This document shows positions 1 through 11,430 of a DNA stretch of 64,000 nt, in pieces. The notes below the pieces were generated by a model. It ran no database searches and was not told where the DNA came from. It was given only the letters and a program-made list of their open reading frames with translations. Position 1 is the first letter of the stretch; each line of letters begins with the position of its first letter. Source of the DNA: Amborella trichopoda (lineage: Eukaryota > Streptophyta > Magnoliopsida > Amborellales > Amborellaceae); contig NW_006495648.1 of the NCBI RefSeq assembly GCF_000471905.2, positions 414,511 through 478,510 of the forward strand, read 5' to 3'. Made by a program: the position numbers and the translations under genes.

Positions 1-1368
1 TGGTGAAGATCTCTCAGATCTAACACCTTAAACTAAATAAAATGCAATAAAAGAATGGCAGAGAAGGTGAGACAAATCGAATTTACATCAGAAGCCAGAT
101 CTGCCCGAAAACGAGCAGATGTACTCTCAGATCTGTGGCAGGGCCAACATGATCCAAGATATTACAAAATACGATTTTTAGGTAAACAAACAGATCAAAA
201 TAAAATGAAAACAATAAAAGCAAAAGAGATAAAATGAAAGAAAATGCTACTGAACCGGGCCGGATGGCCCGGGACTCCCGAGCCTTCTGAGGCTTACCTG
301 TATCAAAACTGATCCTCTTTTGTCTCTCTGATCTGGATATTAACCAGCAAGTCTCTTCAGTATAGGGTGGTTGTTCCCTACAATGGTTCTAGGTGTCCTA
401 GGTCTAGGCTCTCTCAAGTTTAAGGGTTTAAGTTCTGAGAGACTGGGGGTTTCTTGAAGCTATCCGTAGGGTTTATGGTTTCTCTTAGGTTTTTGATCTC
501 TACCCTTAATTGTTCTCTCTCTATCCCAGGTTTTCTCTCTCTCTCTCTCTCTATCCCAGGTTTTCTCTCTCTCTCTCTCGTCAAATGACCACAAAAAGGG
601 GCCTTATAGGGGTCAAAACTCGTTGGGAAAGATAAGCACGCGTAATAAGCAAATCCTGAGTCAAAAATTCAAATTTTGAGAGTCACGGATCTAGGCGACA
701 CGGGCCGTGTTGCCCGAGTGACATACCTAGTGTCAATGACAAAAAAGTCAGAAAAGGTCACAAAAGTCAAAAAATTGATTTGAGGCAAGGGGGACTGGGC
801 GACACTGATAGTGTCACCGAAATCTGAGCATGTTACCCAGTTTAGGCTGGGCAACACTGCCCATGTCATCCAAATCAAACTTGGTCAAAGTTCATTTTTT
901 TCACTTTGAGTGCATTCTCCATCCTCTTGTGAAACTACCAAAATACATTTGGATCAAAACAGATATTTTTACTATTTTTAATGATTTTTTTGGGTAAAAC
1001 ATGACATTTATTGGAATGACTTGGGTGACATTGCTAGTGTCCCCCGAGTGACACCACTGGTGTCGCCCAAACCAAAACTTATCAAATTTGATATTTTTCA
1101 ATTTTGTTCTTCCTCAGCCTCTTATGAAGCTCTCTGAGAAAATTTGGATCATGGATTTATTTATTATTTGTAACGATTTTTTAATAAAACAGGGCGTTTA
1201 CAAAAATCTAGGTCAAAACAGGGTTTTTGCAAGGTTCTGGACATGCAGACTGGTTATGGGTCACAAGATAGGTTGTGTGAACCATGGATTTGGGTTTACT
1301 AGGTTAAGTGTGACCTTAAAGGTTTAGGAAACCATGGAATTTGCCTGTTTTAAAATGGGGTGTTTACA
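1..1368 (-). repeat. Element B 3' LTR (partial)
   Basis: Base 1 aligns with base 16459 of the right LTR and the match runs to the terminal tgtttaca at 1361-1368. About 29 bases of the outer end are missing off the window. It contains a CT microsatellite near 526-580, a TATA-like ccttatag block near 602-609 (minus-strand sense ctataagg), and several palindromic gggcgacac/gtgtcgccc-type motifs at 692-720, 796-873 and 1018-1073. Confidence 0.9.
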
Positions 1369-1381
1369 GTTGCCCCTCTTT
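1369..1381 (-). other. Element B polypurine tract
   Basis: On the minus strand this reads aaagaggggcaac directly in front of the LTR start tgtaaaca. It is the usual plus-strand priming site of Ty3/gypsy elements and fixes the element's orientation. Confidence 0.8.
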
Positions 1382-1482
1382 GGCATTCCCTGTCGTTCGG
1401 GGGATAGTTGAGTGGCAAAGAAGTAAACACTTTGGCGTTCCCCGTCCTTCGATGGGTAGGTGAATGTCAAAATTTTTTTCCT

Positions 1483-1934
1483 AATGTCATGTGGTCAGAG
1501 GGCACACCAACTATCCCTCCAAGTCATTGCGCTCACCGAGCTCACCCACCTAGGACATTTTTCCTCCTAGGGTTTTCGTCGTGAGATGTCGGTGAGTTAC
1601 ACAAGCTTGAAACTCGAGTAGGATTTTCTGGCCATGTCACTTAACTTCAGGGGGTTTTACAGTTTGAAATTTTAACCCTGACATCTTCTTTGATCTCCTT
1701 AGTGTTTCCTAAGGCTTTTTATAGGTTTAGAAAAAGAGAGAATAATGCAGACATTGAAAATTTGTTCCTGATGTCCCATGGTAAAAGGGCACACCAACTA
1801 TCCCTCCAAGTCATTGCACTCATCGAGCTCACCCACCCATGGCATTTTTCCTCGGGTTTTAGGAGTGAGATGTCGCTATGTTACACAAGATTGAAACTCG
1901 AGTTGGATTTTTTGGCCATGCCACTTAACTTCAG
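1483..1934. repeat. Duplicated ~167-bp block (1483-1650 and 1769-1934)
   Basis: Both copies share the segment containing ggcacaccaactatccctcc through ttaacttcag with scattered substitutions. They are about 120 bases apart in direct orientation inside element B. This looks like a local tandem duplication that has since drifted. Confidence 0.8.
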
Positions 1935-2846
1935 TTTCAATTCTACAAACCTGCATTTTCTTGGATTTCCTCAGGGTTTCCTAAGGTTGTCTATAGGAAA
2001 AAGGCTTTCTATAGGAAGAGACTTGTCAGGTCGAATCTGAAGAGAGAGATGAGGCATCAACGCTACAATCACGACAATGCGATAATCATCATATACGGGT
2101 GTCCAAGCTCCTTTATTTTAAAAGTCTTTTAGAAATTTTGAAAGTAGGGGGATGTTTGAAATAGAACCCGGAGCAGGGACAGGTTACGATTTTAACAAAG
2201 AAATTAAGTTTTTTTTAAAGCACAAGACATATAGAGAGAATTTTGAAAAGAGGAGGACATTTCGTAAAACAAAGTTGGTTAGCAGTTTTAGCTCCTGCAA
2301 CCATAGAGCCCTCTAAGTAGTTTAGCGTCATGCAGTGATGGACGGTGTAGTCGGCAGTTATACTCGTACGACCGTGGAGTTTTTATTTTTTATTTTTTTG
2401 TTGCCCTTGCTGGGGGGTGGTTTTCTTTTAATGTAGGTCTTACAGTTTAACCACTTGTGACCCCTTTGTTGGACCCTATGTGAGCGTATGGGGTCCTTGC
2501 AAGAATCTTTGAGACGAGGAATCATCAAGTCGTTCTTTATCTTCCAACCTCAGCTCTTGTATTGCAATTTAAAAGAGAGTTCTCTAAAGTTTCGAGCAAA
2601 ACATAGTCTTGAAAATATAGAATACCGTCCTTGGATGTTCAGAATCTCTTTGGATTTCCAATTTCATCCCCCCCCCCCACCACCTTTGAAAGTTTCAGAT
2701 GATCTGGGTCCTTAACAATGTTCCGTCTGGCTAATGCTTATTGATTTTTCTTTTAACACCACTTTGACTCAGGGGATGAAAAGAAGAAGTTTAGAGAGCA
2801 AAGACTTTGGAGAGTAAAAGGAAGGGAAGAACTTTTTTGTCACCCC

Positions 2847-3068
2847 GGGGTCTGTTTTGGGTGTTCAGCCTGGTAGCATTTTTTTCAATGCTTGCGGTTC
2901 CTTTCGGATTTTCAGCTCAGTGGATGGTTTTTTTTTTTTTTTCTTTGTTTTTTTCCTTCTGTTTTATCGCTCTAGGGTCCCTTTCTGGTGTTCAGCCTGG
3001 TAGCCTTTTTTCCAACGCATGGGGTTCCTTTCAGATTTTTAACCCAGCGGATTTTTTTTTTTTTTTTG
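2847..3068. repeat. Duplicated ~95-bp block ending in poly-T (2847-2946 and 2975-3068)
   Basis: Two direct copies contain ggtgttcagcctggtagc, followed by a ggttcctttc block and a long T run. They lie next to each other in the 3' internal region of element B and probably arose by slippage or unequal exchange. Confidence 0.75.
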
Positions 3069-4540
3069 AAGAAAACAGTGACAAAGGTGAAGGGGGGGGG
3101 GAGGGGGGTTGGGGAGGAAGAAGAGTCAAAAGGTGTTCATTTTTTTTTTTTTAGCAACTCGCCTTAAGATCATGTAAAAATTCAATTATCTTTCCCTCCT
3201 CCAAGTGGCAGAGAGGTTCTAATATCGGTCTTCCTTTGATTTCCCTTGACCCAAGTTGACATCCAAAATCTCTTTGACGATGGTTGTTGTGACTCCGTTG
3301 AACTTTTCCTTTAAATTGCTCCACTTGAACATTGATCTTGGGACTAAAAATCACTCTCAGTTTTCTAATCCCTCACGTTTTTGTATGGACAGATAGGCTC
3401 ATCAGGGTTTTTCCGTTAATGTAGTACTTCATGTTACACATTAGGCATTAATGCCTTTTGGAGTGTGAGGCATGAATGCCTCATTTGGGTATTTGCAAGG
3501 GGTGAGTGATCACCCAACTCCTTTTCGGTAATCTTTTTCATTGCAAATTTCGAATTTCTTTTCGGAGGTTAACTCCGTAGTAGGCTCCTGCTCAGTGCTC
3601 GAGCTTAAGTGAGATTCTCACACCAGAAGAGTGATTAAATTGGTATTAGATGGACTTATGGCATGATGCGAGTCAGCAAAGAAGGGTTCAGACTCATTAG
3701 TTGCCCCTATTGTATCCTCTTCATGAGACGAGTTTGCCCCTATTGAATATTTTGATGGGGTTGCCCCTACAGGGCTTTCTGTTCTGTTGGGAACTTGTTC
3801 ATTTCATGATGAATTCTCTTGATATGGTGGTGCTCTGGTTATCGAAGTCATGCTCATGTCATTAATGACTTTTAGAGAGCTTGCCTCTTGAGGAGGTAAC
3901 ATGGTCGGATTTTCAATATCTAATTCTTGATCCTATATTGGTGGATCATTCAAGAACTCTTGTGAAGGTGGCCCCGATGGGCCCCTTAGAATTTCTAAAG
4001 GTTTGAGCTCTATCAACTCTAGTGAAGATGCAAATCTTTGGGAATAGTCAAATTTGGGCTCTTTGCTTCTCCACCATCTATAACTGGGTTCACCTAGAGA
4101 GGTGACTCGGTTAAATATTTTAAGCTCAGCTCCTCATCTAAAGGTTCATCTTCTTTCGATATTTGAGGTGTTGGCCCCTTGTTTGCAAGGGTAATGGGAG
4201 ACTTTGGGATGTTGACCCCTTGTTTAGAAGATGATCCTTTCTCGTTGATCAGGACCACATCAATTTCTAACACGTCGTCCTCATCATATTGATCCCACTT
4301 AGGTAGGTCGTCAACGTTTTGGGATGAAGAGCTTCATTTTAGCACTTGTTCATTTGCCCCCTCACAAATTATTGTCCCAAAACTACGGTTTTTCTTATTG
4401 TAATGGGCTTGGGAGTTCATAGCTTCAAAACCTTGGTTGAGCTTATGCTCGACTTCATATTCCTCTTGCGAGTTTGATTTGTTGCCACACACGTATGAGT
4501 CACTTATTGTATTAACTTGAAAGTAAGGGTTGAAGGGTTC

Positions 4541-6240
4541 TTATGCCCTAGTATGATTCTTGATGATGGGGATTTCTTGTGCCATTTTTGGTAGCGTATC
4601 TTGGAGTGAAATCCCATATGCGATACCCCTTTCTTCTCCCCCTTTTTTGGTTATGGGCTTGGAGCTAAGGTCATCCTCACTGCTTTGATCTTTTGTCATT
4701 AACTCCTGGGTGAGATTATGCTCATTTTGTTCTTCATCTACTAGACTTTCCAATTGATTTCTTCTTGTACTCCAAGTCCATTGTGGATGGTCTTCAGGTT
4801 TGGGTACAACTTGTGAGTCTCCTGAGTTAATCAGGCTGACATTAGATTTGTTTGTCAAAGCATCTTGAGCTTCTATTTTTTCTATGTCATCAGCCTCTTT
4901 CTTTCTGACACTTATTGTGCCATTATCAATGAGGTCCTAAACTGTATGCCTGAAAGCTCAACATTCCTCAGTGTTATGGGCATAGTTTTGATGTCAATCG
5001 CACCATTGAGATATATCGCCTCCATGGAAAAGAGGATTCTTGGCTTCTATCGATAATTCTATGAGCCTTGCTGTAAGCAACTTCTTCATGACATCGGTCA
5101 TAGAATCATCAATGGGAGTGAATTCCCTTGATGTGGAAGTCTGCATTCTCCATGTGGTAGAATAAAATTTAGTCTTTCCCTGTGAATGGTTTGCAGAAGG
5201 GTTGCTTTTCTTGATCATGTTCACCTCCCCTTCTTGAGAGGGTTTTTTGGCTGCGGCTTTATCTTTGTTGGCTCGCTCATATCATGATACTCTTTCAAGC
5301 ATATCATCAAATGAGTAAGGGACTGCCCCCACACTAAAGAATGTGACATATTCTGGAGTCATGCTCTCTAATGCTATGCTTACCTTCGCAGCTTCAGGGA
5401 GTGGAGTTTCAATGACTCACATAGCGGCCCCTTTGAATCTGGTTATAAATAGGGAAGGAGACGCGCCCGACTTTTGTTTGATGGAAGTTAACTCCTCAAG
5501 GGTGATGGGTCTTGACCTTCCTCCACTATAGCGGGAGGAAAATTGCCTAAATATTTTGTAAGGAGTTTCTTGAGGGTCGTCCTTCATGAATCGTTGGTGC
5601 CACATCAAGGGTTCTTCTTTTAAGTTATGCGAGAACATGACCTTAAGTTGGTTGGGTCGGTCTCGCAATGTGTGGACCATCAATACATAGGCGTTGATGT
5701 GTGCCTCAGGATCCTCTTTCCCTGAAAATATGTTTCTAAACTGTGGCATCACAAACCCCACTGGTAGATCTTCTAGGTTTCCTAGAATCTCTTGTATATA
5801 AGCTTTAGTAGTTGAGAAATCCCATATTCTCATTTTCTCTAAAGAGTCTTGAAGGTGTTCATACAAGCAAATTGAGCTGTCGTCTTAGCTGTGAGCTGGC
5901 TCGGTTATATGGTTTGTTGAACTTGACTTTGTGGTATGTGGCTCGTATAAACTGGCTATTGGGCCCATGTAGAGAGTGGCCCCAAGGACTAAGCTTGAGG
6001 AATGTGTTGAACTTGGTGTGCCGGTTGCCATCTTGTAGCTCATTCGAGTTGAATTGGGTCAGAGCATACCCATTACTAAGAGGTTGCACAACTTGGCCAT
6101 GCAAGGAGGCTTGCAGGATAAGAACACTGCTTAACTGGGATGAACGACTCAAGCTGCTATGATGACTAGACCTTTGACCTTGGGCGGCTAGTTCTATTTG
6201 ATCCTGACCTTGGTTGGATGATCTATCCTTAGGGCTAAGG
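4541..6240 (-). pseudogene. Element B gag, 3' part (fossil)
   Basis: On the minus strand this part carries the core of a plant Ty3/gypsy Gag. There is an F-x-G-x-E-D-P-x-A-H-I-N-A-Y stretch, then an L-M-W-H-Q-R-F segment followed by F-R-Q-F-S-S-R-Y, the usual capsid-like retrotransposon Gag signature, then a C/H-rich segment near 4930-5000 and an acidic, Gln/Glu-rich tail. It is separated from the 5' part of the same gag (13645-14406) by the insertion of element C. It is broken in several places. The family assignment rests on pattern recognition only. Confidence 0.75.
6236..6240. repeat. Target site duplication of element C, left copy (taagg)
   Basis: taagg stands immediately before the LTR start tgtaacaata and is repeated at 13640-13644 right after the second LTR. 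A 5-bp duplication is the normal footprint of Ty3/gypsy integrase. Confidence 0.88.
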
Positions 6241-8461
6241 TGTAACAATATTAACTAAAATAAATAAAATAAATAAATAAATAAATTAATAATTATATAT
6301 TAGTAATGATAATAATAATAATGCTAATAATAATGTAACGTTAGGACATTGTTGCTTTTATATTAACAATAAATAAAAGATATTATTGTTAATATATTTG
6401 AGGGTTCAATTTTACTTGGGTGGACCTTAGGTCCACCACCTTAAAGTTTTACAATAACACTCCTTTAATCGACACCTTGCTCTGAGGTGTTTCTTTTTTA
6501 TACGCCTTTTTCTCTCTCTCTCTAGAAACACTAAACTCTCCCTTTCATTACATATCCTGTTTTCTCATTTCATATTTGTCAACCTTCTTTGCAAAATCCT
6601 CTTTGCAAATTCCCTTCACATTGATCCCGTCCAAGTTTCTCTTCCGAATTTGTATCTCCGTCCTACACAACAAAGTTTGCATGATGTGTAGCAAAAATCC
6701 ACTTTGCAAGTTTGTCCTCCAAATTTGCACAAATCATTACCCATCTCATTGATTCTAGCACAGCAAAATTTACATCTCGTCCAATTTTCTCTTCCAAATT
6801 TCGTCCCTTTGCGAAATTTGTTTTGCATCCCTTAAAATCTACCTTTTGCTTTTGAGCCTATAAGGCTGTTGGGCCACAAGAGCCTATTACAAACAGACGA
6901 TTTGTATAAGGTCACAATCCTGGTTAAGTTGACTTTATATGCTTTTTTTCCCTGAAAAAGATTTTTCATTCACATCGAGTCTCTGAAGAAAGTACCGATG
7001 TTTTTATGTGTGATAGAACTGATGCTCCCCCAATTTCGGAGTTAATGTAAGTGACATTGTCTTCCTGAAAACTAGTCTGTTTTTAATAAATAGTGATATT
7101 TCCGTCGAGGATCTTTATTTTATAAGTTTTGTGTGTAAGTAACCTTATTGCCTCAAAAAATAATCCATTATTTTTAAAAATAAAATGAAATAATTATTTC
7201 TACTCATTATCATGAATTTTAGGAGCGATAAAGTTTATGCGCACGCGACCTCATTATCTTGAAAAATAATATTTTTAATAAAAATTGTGTTATTTTATCC
7301 ATATTAGAAATTTTAAATGTTGTAAATTCTTAGAAAATTAAATTTATTTATTTTTCTTGTCTATTGTTAGAAAATTTTAGATACTGTAAAATTATTAAAA
7401 ATAAATGTAATATTTCTGCTGTTAGTAAAATTGCGAGAATTCTTTCTACTGTTTTTGAATATTTAGACATTGTAAATTTCATGTGCAAATGACTGCCTTA
7501 TTATTTGAAAACTGATATTTTGGCATTTGATTAAAGCATTGTCTGTGAAATGTTCATTTGTCAATTGATATCCCATAAATTGTGATAATTCCGTATTCTT
7601 GAATTTCTATAAGAGTTTTTCTATACATATTAGATTGGAAATTATGCTAGAATGTCTTTAAGAACTGCTACATTTCTAAATTTGAGCCCAAAATATTTGA
7701 TTGGTTGAAATGTTATTGAAAGTGACAGTTATTAATGGTGTCAGTGAGATTCATATTAATGATTTCGGTGACATGTTGAGTACATGATATTTGTTGCTTT
7801 CGAATGTTTAAAGAGATTTGGAAATAATTTAAGTATGCAAGTGGACTCATCCGGTTCGCCGGTGAGGTTTAAGTGGACCTATCCGGGACACCGGTAGGGA
7901 TTAAGTAGACTCATCCGGTACGCCGGTGAGGTATAAGTGGACTTGCAGGGATTAAGTGGACTTATCTGAGACGCCGATAGGGATTAAGTGGATCCATCAG
8001 GATGCTGATAGGCTATATAGGTGACCTACTTGGGACGTCAGTAGGGTATTTTGTGAAATCCTTTGAATTATGCACTGCCGTTAAAGTGTTATACGCATTT
8101 CAATTATTCGGATTATACTTAATTATGCATTTATTGAAAGTGAAACTGTTGATGCATTTCCGTTAATAGATCTTCTTTTTGAAAATATTGATATCTTTCA
8201 ACGATGATTATTTTTAGGATTATGATGATCACTTACTGAGTAGCCAAACTTATCAAACTATGGTAAACATTTTTTCAGGATAACTGCGGATTCATTTTGA
8301 ATGCTAGTCAAGATCAACCTTGGAAGATATTGTTGTTGTGCTAGCTTTCTTTATTTACTTTGTAAGACCTCGCCACTGTAAATTTATCCTATCAAGAAAT
8401 ATATATATGTTTTGACTGCCACACCTCAGGAATATCAATATTGTAAATTCTTGGGGTGACA
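6241..8461 (+). repeat. Element C 5' LTR
   Basis: The LTR starts tgtaacaata and ends ggggtgaca, and is about 2.2 kb long. It is AT-rich apart from an array of short hairpin units at 7839-8047. It matches 11431-13639 closely over its whole length, with one small indel near 6320 in an aat repeat. Confidence 0.92.
7839..8047. repeat. Hairpin minisatellite in element C 5' LTR
   Basis: There are about seven units of roughly 30 bases built around aagtggacctatccgggac-type sequence. Within units the flanking arms are complementary: cctatc with gatagg, atcag with ctgat, cctac with gtagg, and ccgg with ccgg. The arm sequence differs between units while pairing is kept. The same array is present in the 3' LTR. 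Confidence 0.8.
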
Positions 8462-8465
8462 ATTA

Positions 8466-8477
8466 TGGTATCAGAGC
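8466..8477 (+). other. Element C primer-binding site (tRNA-iMet type)
   Basis: tggtatcagagc, four bases after the 5' LTR, is the standard complement of the 3' end of plant initiator tRNA-Met and primes minus-strand synthesis. Confidence 0.92.
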
Positions 8478-8583
8478 AATAGGTTTAAGATTCTTAGGAA
8501 ATTTAAAAAGAATGTACTTAAAATTACATTTATTGTGTGTACAGACCGGGACAAAGTCAAGATCCAGAATAGCTGAAGCCAAT

Positions 8584-9500
8584 ATGGAAGGAATTCACAA
8601 AGCCTTGGAAAATATGGTTGCTCTAATGCAACGTCAGATGGAAAACAACAATCCACCTAAGCAGTCCGTTACAGGAAATGGTGGGAGTAATATCGAACAA
8701 TTTAAAAATTGAACCCACCTTCTTTTAAGGGTGCTGTAAACCCACTGGAAGCCGAGGGATGGATTATGCAATTGGAGAAAATATTCGAGGTAATGGAATG
8801 TCCTGATGATAGGAAAGTGGCCTTGGCAGTCTTTATGTTAGAAGGTGAAGAACAACACTGGTGGCGAATGGCAAAAGGAGTATTGGTCAAAGAAAATAAA
8901 CCCTTGACTTGAGAAGTATTTCTAGAGGCATTTAATGCAAAGTATTTCCCATATTTTATTCGTGACCAAAAAGAAATGGAATTTTTGGAATTAATCCAAG
9001 GAAATCGGACAGTAGCACAGTACGAGGCCAAGTTTATTGAATTGGCCAGGTTTGCACCACATATGATTAACAATGAGGCAAGAAAGGTGAAAAAATTTGA
9101 AAGGGGTCTCAGGCCAGCTATCAGAAGCAGGATATCAGTCTTGAAATTAAGAACTTATGCTGAAATAGTGGATCGAGCCCAAATTGTCGAAAAAGATTTT
9201 GAAGATTAGCAAAAGACGAAAAATCAGAAAAGCCATGTTAGACCCACACCATCTAATTGACAACAGTTTGAAAGGGCAAACAAGAAGCCAAGGCCCTTGC
9301 CACTTCAAAACCCAATAGAATCATGTAAGAAATGTGGGAAAAACCATGGATCCAGCCCTTGTTATTGGAATACCGGAGCCTGTTTTAAATGTGGAAAATT
9401 GGGACACCAGATTAGACAATGTCTTAGCTTACAGACACAACAACTTCCAAAGCAAGGAGAGATAGCTCCAAAGCCTCTGATGAAGGGAAGAGTATTTACG
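8584..9500 (+). pseudogene. Element C gag region (fossil)
   Basis: The region has a Gag capsid-like part (F-x-G-A-V-N-P-L-E-A-E-x-W followed by an E-x-x-E-Q-x-W-W motif, then an E-F-L-E-L-x-Q-G-x-x-T-V-A-Q-Y-E-x-x-F segment) and a zinc knuckle C-x2-C-G-K-x2-H-x4-C at about 9390-9430. This order is that of plant chromovirus Gag, which forms the particle and binds the RNA. Several breaks are present. Confidence 0.85.
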
Positions 9501-10251
9501 ATTACCGAGCAAGACTCTCAGGCCTCAAAATCAGTGATCCAAGGTACTCTTACTATCTTCCAAAAAGTAGCTCATGTTTTGATTGATCCTGGATCTACTC
9601 ATTCATTTGTGTCACAACACTTTGCATGCCACTTAAAGGTAGAACCAGAATAGTTAAAATACATTCTAGAGGTAGCCACATCGATGGGAAATTCAATTAA
9701 CACCAATCTAGTGTACAAATCATGTGTAATAAAGATAGAAGAAAAGGAACTGTTGGTTGATTTAATACTCCTGAAAATTCAAGATTTTGATGTAATCTTA
9801 GGCATGGATTGGCTTTCTGTATACCATGTAAGTATTGATTGTTATAAGAAAATTGTTAGCTTTAGTATTTCGAATCAACCAGTATTTTACTTCAATAGTG
9901 TCAAAGAAGACTCCCCATCATATTTAATCTCTTGTATTCGAGCTAATCGCCTCCTTCGAAAAGGGTGTCAAGGCTTTCTTGCCTATATCAAAGAAGATAG
10001 GAAGGAAGAAATAAATTTGGATACCACTCCGGTTATCCGAGAATTTCCCGACGTTTTTTCAGAAGAATTGCCAGGATTACCGCCTGACAGGGAAATTGAA
10101 TTCTCCATTGAATTATTGCCAGAGGTAGCACCAATTTCTAAGGCACCTTACAGAATGGCCCCTACAGAACTTAAAGAACTGAAACAACAATTGGAAGAAT
10201 TATTAGATAAAGGTTTTATCAGGCCCAGTGTGTCACCTTGGGGTGCTCCAG
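9501..10251 (+). pseudogene. Element C protease and start of reverse transcriptase (fossil)
   Basis: The retropepsin region is marked by the L-I-D-x-G-S-T-H-S-F-V-S pattern near 9578-9612 and by I-L-G-M-D-W-L near 9800. Next come the linker E-F-x-D-V-F-x-E-E-L-P-G-L-P-P and the reverse transcriptase entry motif ending G-x-I-R-P-S-x-S-P-W-G-A-P just before the N gap. These are standard Tekay/Del-like motifs. The rest of reverse transcriptase and RNase H is not in the window. Confidence 0.88.
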
Positions 10252-10363
10252 NNNNNNNNNNNNNNNNNNNNNNNNNNNNNNNNNNNNNNNNNNNNNNNNN
10301 NNNNNNNNNNNNNNNNNNNNNNNNNNNNNNNNNNNNNNNNNNNNNNNNNNNNNNNNNNNNNNN
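10252..10363. other. Assembly gap (112 N) inside element C pol
   Basis: The run of N replaces sequence between the first reverse transcriptase motif and the integrase core. In complete relatives this interval covers most of RT, RNase H and the integrase N-terminal part, about 2 kb. The N run is therefore probably a placeholder of arbitrary length, or a collapsed repeat in the assembly. Confidence 0.9.
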
Positions 10364-11401
10364 GCCTAGAACAAATTCAAGACAAGATAGCATTTGGGTC
10401 ATTGTGGATCGGTTGACCAAAGCTGCCCACTTTCTACCGATTCGCACGACGTACACTTTGGATCGACTGGCCCAGTTGTACATTAAGGAAATAGTGCGGT
10501 TGCATGGAGTTCCTGTCAGTATTGCATTGGACAAGGATACTCGGTTTACTTCTAAATTTTGGGCTAGACTACAGTCAGCCATGGGGACGAGACTCACCTT
10601 TAGTACTGCCTTTCACCCTCAAATTGATGGACAATCGGAGAGGACCATCCAAACCTTGGAAGATATGCTAGGGCCTGTGTTATTGACTTTACAGGAAGCT
10701 GGGATGACCATTTACCCCTGATTGAGTTTGCTTATAATAATAGCTTCCAAGCCAGTATTCAGATGGCACCATATGAAGCCTTGTATGGAAGGAAATGTAG
10801 GTCACCCATATGTTGGGACGAGGATGGTGAAAGAAAGCTTTTGGGGCCAGAAATTGTCCAGATAACCACAGATAAAATAGCATTAATTCGTGAAAAGCTC
10901 AGGACAGCTCAGTGTCGGCAAAAGAGTTATGCCGATAACCGAAGGAGAGATCTTGAATTTGAGGAAGGTGATTGAGTTTTCCTAAAAATCTCACCAATAA
11001 AAGGCATTATGAGATTCGACAAGAAAGGAAAGTGGAGCCCACGTTACATCTGACCATTTGAAATTCTGAAAAGAATCGGAGGTGTCGCTTATAGACTTGC
11101 CTTACCACCCGAATTGGCAAACGTCCATAATGTCTTTCATATATCTTCACTACGAAAGTATCAGCCTGACCTATCCCATATCTTGAAATATGAACCTTTA
11201 CCGATCAGGAAGGACCTATTCTTCATTGAGCAGCCAATTTTGATACTGGATAGAAGGATGCACGTGTTGCACAAGAAGGAGATTCCTTTGGTCCGTGTAT
11301 TATGGCAGTACTATTCAAGAGAAGAGTCGACTTGGGAACGAGAAGACGATATCAGAAAAAAATATCCCTATCTTTTTCAGCAATCAGGTACAAAAATTTA
11401 G
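10364..11401 (+). pseudogene. Element C integrase and chromodomain (fossil)
   Basis: The integrase catalytic core is seen as W-V-I-V-D-R-L-T-K-A-A-H-F near 10390-10430, then D-x-D-T-R-F-T-S-x-F-W and F-H-P-Q-x-D-G-Q-S-E-R near 10610. It is followed by the Y-G-R-x-C-R-S-P segment and a GPF/Y-like module with V-H-N-V-F-H-I-S-x-L-R-K-Y. The end (about 11240-11395) is a chromodomain with W-x3-S-R-E-E-S-T-W-E-x-E and Y-P-x-L-F. In chromoviruses this domain is thought to guide insertion to particular chromatin. Several breaks are present. Confidence 0.88.
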
Positions 11402-11417
11402 AGGACCAAATTTCTTT

Positions 11418-11430
11418 AAGGGGGAAAGAA
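11418..11430 (+). other. Element C polypurine tract
   Basis: aagggggaaagaa lies directly before the 3' LTR start at 11431 and is the plus-strand priming site. Confidence 0.88.

Larger units (their letters stand above)
1382..4520 (-). other. Element B 3' internal region, no recognisable coding
   Basis: This 3.1 kb lies between the polypurine tract and the gag tail. I see no pol domain on either strand. It holds homopolymer runs (C near 2670, T near 2930 and 3050, G near 3095) and two local duplications, listed separately. In autonomous elements this position would carry pol, so either pol was never present in this lineage or the region was replaced by non-coding sequence. Confidence 0.6.
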
